This document shows, one piece after another, positions 6,631 through 8,403 of a stretch of 8,403 nucleotides of DNA. Position 1 is the stretch's first letter. Each line of letters opens with the position of its first letter. The DNA is taken from the NCBI GenBank assembly GCA_031380885.1, contig JANMXL010000281.1:1-8403 (forward strand). Reading direction: 5' to 3'. The position numbers and the translations under genes were made by a program. This DNA comes from PBB1 sp031380885. Lineage in GTDB: Bacteria > Pseudomonadota > Gammaproteobacteria > Burkholderiales > Burkholderiaceae_C. The notes under the pieces are model-generated. The model was given only the letters and a program-made list of their open reading frames with translations, was not told the origin of the DNA and ran no database searches.

Positions 6631-7590
6631 TCAGTCACCGGTTGAGCGGGATCGTGCTGAAGCGCTGCGCAGCCAGCGCTTGCCGTGGGCGAACCAGGCG
6701 TGCCGTGCGCAGGCGGTGACGGCTGCCCAGCCCGCGCGACGGTTGACGCTGGTCGGCTGATGCGCTGACGCGGCAGCACTCACGGAAGCGGCCAGCACGC
6801 AGCGCAGCGAACGCGGGTGCTTTGCCGGTGCATGTTTCTCGATCAGGCGCACATCGAACCCGGCGTGGGTGGCCAGATGGGCCAGCGTGTCGGTACTGAA
6901 GTGCCAGAGGTGCGCGATGTGCAACATCTTCAGCTTGCGGTACTCAAGGACATCGGGCACCTCGATGTACACCCGCGCATTCGGCGCCAGCAGCGGCTTC
7001 AGCGACTGCAGCACCTGCACTGGGTGTTTCAGGTGTTCGAGCACGTGGTTGATGATGACCAGATCGATCGGCGGCGGCTGCGAAACGCGCAAGTCATCGA
7101 GGCTCGCATGCCACTCGCAGCCCGCATGGGCCATCGCAAAGCGGCCGAAGATCGGGTTGGGTTCGATCGCGATGCGCCGGGTGCTGGGCACCTGGTCGCC
7201 CACGGCTTTCAGCATCGAGCCTTCGGCCGCACCGATGTCGAGCACCACCATGCCGGGCCGCAACTCGCCGCGCGCCACCAGCCATTGCGCCGTGGCGGCA
7301 CAGCGTCTGTCGATGCGCGCAGAGCGGATGTGTTCTGCGGTGGGGATGCCATCGCGTGGGCCAACGTCGCTGTAGAAATGGCGGTAGTGGTTCGCGTAGA
7401 AATCGTCGAGCGCGTCCGCCGTCGGTTGCGGGTTCGTCATCACCAGACCACAATCCAGGCAGCCGACGGTGACCAGTCCCATGTTGTAGCGGTCGGTCGC
7501 AGCCAGGCGCTCGAACTCGATACCTTGACACAGAGGGCAGGCGACCTGTTCGAGGCGACTGCGATCGAGATTCCACGAGGAGGTCTGCAT
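6631..7590 (-). CDS. Class I SAM-dependent methyltransferase with N-terminal zinc-ribbon-like motif
   Basis: Cytoplasmic methyltransferase of 319 aa. The N-terminus has C18-P-L-C21 and C44-L-D-C47-G-L-V, a four-cysteine zinc-ribbon-like arrangement common in methyltransferases of polysaccharide and secondary-metabolite clusters, followed by TNPQP. The Rossmann core has motif I VLDIGAAEGS (116-125), acidic E143 at the end of strand 2 (IAIEPN) to bind the SAM ribose, and INHVLEHLKHP at about 180-190, typical of the Methyltransf_11/23 group. The last 50 or so residues are Ala/Ser/Arg-rich with no recognised domain. ATG 7590 is the only sensible start: the frame closes upstream at 7633-7635 and a later Met (37) would lose CPLC. 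No Shine-Dalgarno is seen. The substrate is unknown; nearby O-antigen ligase suggests a sugar or lipid-linked glycan. Confidence 0.87.
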   Translation of the reverse strand: MQTSSWNLDRSRLEQVACPLCQGIEFERLAATDRYNMGLVTVGCLDCGLVMTNPQPTADALDDFYANHYRHFYSDVGPRDGIPTAEHIRSARIDRRCAATAQWLVARGELRPGMVVLDIGAAEGSMLKAVGDQVPSTRRIAIEPNPIFGRFAMAHAGCEWHASLDDLRVSQPPPIDLVIINHVLEHLKHPVQVLQSLKPLLAPNARVYIEVPDVLEYRKLKMLHIAHLWHFSTDTLAHLATHAGFDVRLIEKHAPAKHPRSLRCVLAASVSAAASAHQPTSVNRRAGWAAVTACARHAWFAHGKRWLRSASARSRSTGD

Positions 7591-7623
7591 CGGCGGGGTA
7601 GTGGGCGAGCGCGGCGCCTGCGA

Positions 7624-7638
7624 AATTGAAATTCAATT
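7624..7638. promoter_or_regulatory. AT-rich palindrome upstream of the methyltransferase gene
   Basis: AATTGAA, one central A, then TTCAATT: a perfect 7-base inverted repeat, 33 bases before the methyltransferase start codon and strikingly AT-rich against its surroundings. On the minus strand TACAAT (7641-7636) overlaps it and could be a -10 element, but no good -35 match lies at 16-18 bases. It could be an operator over the promoter; this is inference. Confidence 0.35.
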
Positions 7639-7822
7639 GTAGGAGTGCAACGCCTGCAGCCTCACCATTTCTACGTGGGTTGGCAAGTGCACATCCAGCC
7701 AAGGCGGCATCAAACCTCATCAAGCATGGGGTGTCGTTCCCGCTGGCCTCGACCGTGTTCGCAGATGCGCGCTGAACACCAGCCATTGGGTGATCACGCT
7801 TCGGCTAAAGGTAAATGGCAGA

Positions 7823-7942
7823 GGCTCTGGCGCGAGAACCCAAACCGAGGACCCGAAAGGTCGAGGCGCAGCGAGACCGCATGTTTGAACCTGAGCGAGG
7901 AAACCGAGGCAGTAGCTCGGAGAGTGTTCTCGGGCCAGAGCC
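7823..7942 (+). repeat. Long inverted repeat, 17-base arms enclosing 86 bases
   Basis: GGCTCTGGCGCGAGAAC (7823-7839) pairs with GTTCTCGGGCCAGAGCC (7926-7942), 16 of 17 positions, with one G/G mismatch. Nested inside are GACC-CGAAA-GGTC (7850-7862) and CCGAG-7-CTCGG (7904-7920), plus AAACCGAGG twice (7842-7850 and 7901-7909). The shape is a closed outer stem with a multi-branched interior, as in structured RNAs or hairpin-type mobile repeats. Confidence 0.7.
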
Positions 7943-8006
7943 GCTGAAGTAGGCGGCTGGCCGAAGCGAGCCGATTAAATGGGCTGGTGTTGAGGCACTC
8001 TTCTTT

Positions 8007-8042
8007 GGTGACTTTCTTCTGTGCCAGCAGAAGAAAGTTACT
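8007..8042 (+). repeat. 15-pair hairpin with ACTTTCTTCTG arms
   Basis: ACTTTCTTCTG (8011-8021) and CAGAAGAAAGT (8028-8038) pair perfectly around a six-base loop TGCCAG. The stem extends four pairs outward (8007-8010 with 8039-8042), two of them G-U wobbles when read as plus-strand RNA; on the minus strand these would be A-C mismatches. No T-run follows on either strand, so it is not a canonical terminator. Confidence 0.7.
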
Positions 8043-8043
8043 C

Positions 8044-8073
8044 GGCAGCCGGGCCGAGACCCGGCGCGCTGCC
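8044..8073. repeat. GC-rich bulged hairpin next to the O-antigen-ligase-like gene
   Basis: GGCAG-CCGGG (8044-8053), loop CCGAGA, CCCGG (8060-8064), a CGCG bulge, then CTGCC (8069-8073). The ten pairs are all perfect, interrupted by the four-base bulge. It begins about 20 bases past the stop of the minus-strand gene and might slow or end its transcription, although no U-run follows. Confidence 0.6.
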
Positions 8074-8092
8074 AGCAAGGCAAACAGACGCG

Positions 8093-8403
8093 TCAGGTCG
8101 AACCCGTCGACTTGCTCGACAACGCCATCGGCGATGGCCCATACAACAAAGCCGAAAACAGCATGAACATCAACCCGGTGTTCGACCGCCAGAGGTACGA
8201 CTCCGACAGGCAGATGAAGAAATAGAACACCGGCAGCCCGATGCGCAGCGGGCGCAGGCCGTCGTCGGACCAGCGCCTTGTCAGCCATGGCGGCGCGATC
8301 CATACCGCCAACAACAGCAGGCCGCCCACGGTGCCGGTGGTGGCCAGGTTGAACAGCAACTGGTTGTGCGGGTTGCGCACCGGCATCCAGGCAGGCGAGC
8401 GCT
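8093..8403 (-). CDS. O-antigen ligase/polymerase family protein, C-terminal end (partial)
   Basis: The last 102 or so codons of an inner-membrane protein of the Wzy/WaaL (O-antigen ligase) family; the 5' part lies beyond the window. The frame is open to the window edge (RSPAWMPVRNPHNQ...), so ATG 8386 is internal, not the start. NPHNQLLFNLATTG carries the conserved His-Asn of the periplasmic loop of this family. Two hydrophobic helices follow (around GTVGGLLLLAVWIA and LPVFYFFICLSES), then SESYLWRSNTGLMF, a typical C-terminal motif. Such proteins polymerise or transfer glycan chains from a lipid carrier at the periplasmic face. With the downstream methyltransferase it suggests a surface-polysaccharide locus reaching in from the right. 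Ligase and polymerase cannot be told apart here. Confidence 0.82.
   Translation of the reverse strand, partial: RSPAWMPVRNPHNQLLFNLATTGTVGGLLLLAVWIAPPWLTRRWSDDGLRPLRIGLPVFYFFICLSESYLWRSNTGLMFMLFSALLYGPSPMALSSKSTGST

Larger units (their letters stand above)
7823..8073 (+). repeat. Composite stem-loop element, probable dispersed intergenic repeat
   Basis: A chain of inverted repeats covers this stretch: a long-arm repeat (7823-7942), a hairpin at 7954-7973 (CGGCT, 10-base loop, AGCCG), a 15-pair hairpin (8007-8042) and a GC-rich hairpin (8044-8073). The string around CTTTCTTCTG...CAGAAGAAAG followed by TACTCGGCAGCCGGG resembles a sequence I recall as recurring between genes in Burkholderiales genomes; this comes from memory, not a search. 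No terminal repeats or transposase are seen, so an insertion sequence is not supported. It ends about 20 bases from the stop of the O-antigen-ligase-like gene. Boundaries are approximate. Confidence 0.6.
7591..8092. other. Gene-free interval holding a structured repeat
   Basis: About 500 bases separate the methyltransferase and the O-antigen-ligase-like gene. I found no convincing gene on either strand; open frames here lack family motifs and run through hairpins. The half next to the methyltransferase (7591-7800) holds only the small AT-rich palindrome at 7624-7638. The distal half (about 7820-8075) is packed with inverted repeats listed separately. Confidence 0.7.

Noticed and set aside
8007..8042. 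Intrinsic terminator
   Set aside because: The stem is strong, but neither strand has a T-run after it, and the element belongs to a larger chain of hairpins.
7823..8073. CRISPR array or insertion sequence
   Set aside because: There are no regularly spaced direct repeats, no transposase frame and no flanking target duplication that I can see.
7794..8303. 169-codon minus-strand frame across the repeat region
   Set aside because: Its first part shadows the O-antigen-ligase frame and the rest runs through the hairpins; no domain is recognisable. Similar hypothetical proteins in databases may be translations of the repeat.

Overview
The window is very GC-rich with dense, tightly packed genes. 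Codon use and gene content suggest a betaproteobacterium of the Burkholderiales (Leptothrix/Rubrivivax/Ideonella-like). That placement is an impression from the protein sequences, not from a search. I see no tRNA, rRNA, CRISPR array, transposase or phage gene.

Region 1 (1-4528, + strand) is a compact cobalamin (vitamin B12) uptake and salvage operon. In order it holds the 3' end of a BtuF-like periplasmic binding protein, a BtuC-like permease, a BtuD-like ATPase, then cobT, cobS and cobC. The first three import a corrinoid across the inner membrane. CobT activates the lower-ligand base, CobS joins it to adenosylcobinamide-GDP, and CobC-like phosphatase removes the remaining phosphate, so the set assembles the nucleotide loop. 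The adenosyltransferase and CobU/CobP kinase that would complete the pathway are not in the window and may lie upstream. Genes are coupled by ATGA overlaps (btuF/btuC and btuC/btuD). At cobT/cobS and cobS/cobC there is instead a repeated pattern: a three-codon mini-ORF bridges one gene's stop to the next gene's start.

Region 2 (4529-6606, + strand) starts with a 130-base leader containing two inverted repeats. It is followed by an NRAMP-family metal transporter and a DUF1345 membrane protein. The transporter's conserved first helix lies upstream of its first ATG. The best start is a rare ATT codon with a GGAG ribosome-binding site. Its binding-site motifs (DPSG and TISPY) differ from those of classical Mn/Fe NRAMP proteins.

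Region 3 (6631-8403, - strand) converges on region 2 and looks like the edge of a surface-polysaccharide locus. It has a SAM-dependent methyltransferase with an N-terminal four-cysteine zinc-ribbon-like motif and the C-terminal end of an O-antigen ligase/polymerase-family protein. Between them lies about 500 bases without a gene. Its distal part (about 7823-8073) is a chain of stem-loops, including a 17-base-arm inverted repeat enclosing 86 bases. It resembles a dispersed structured repeat and is the strongest unexplained element in the window.
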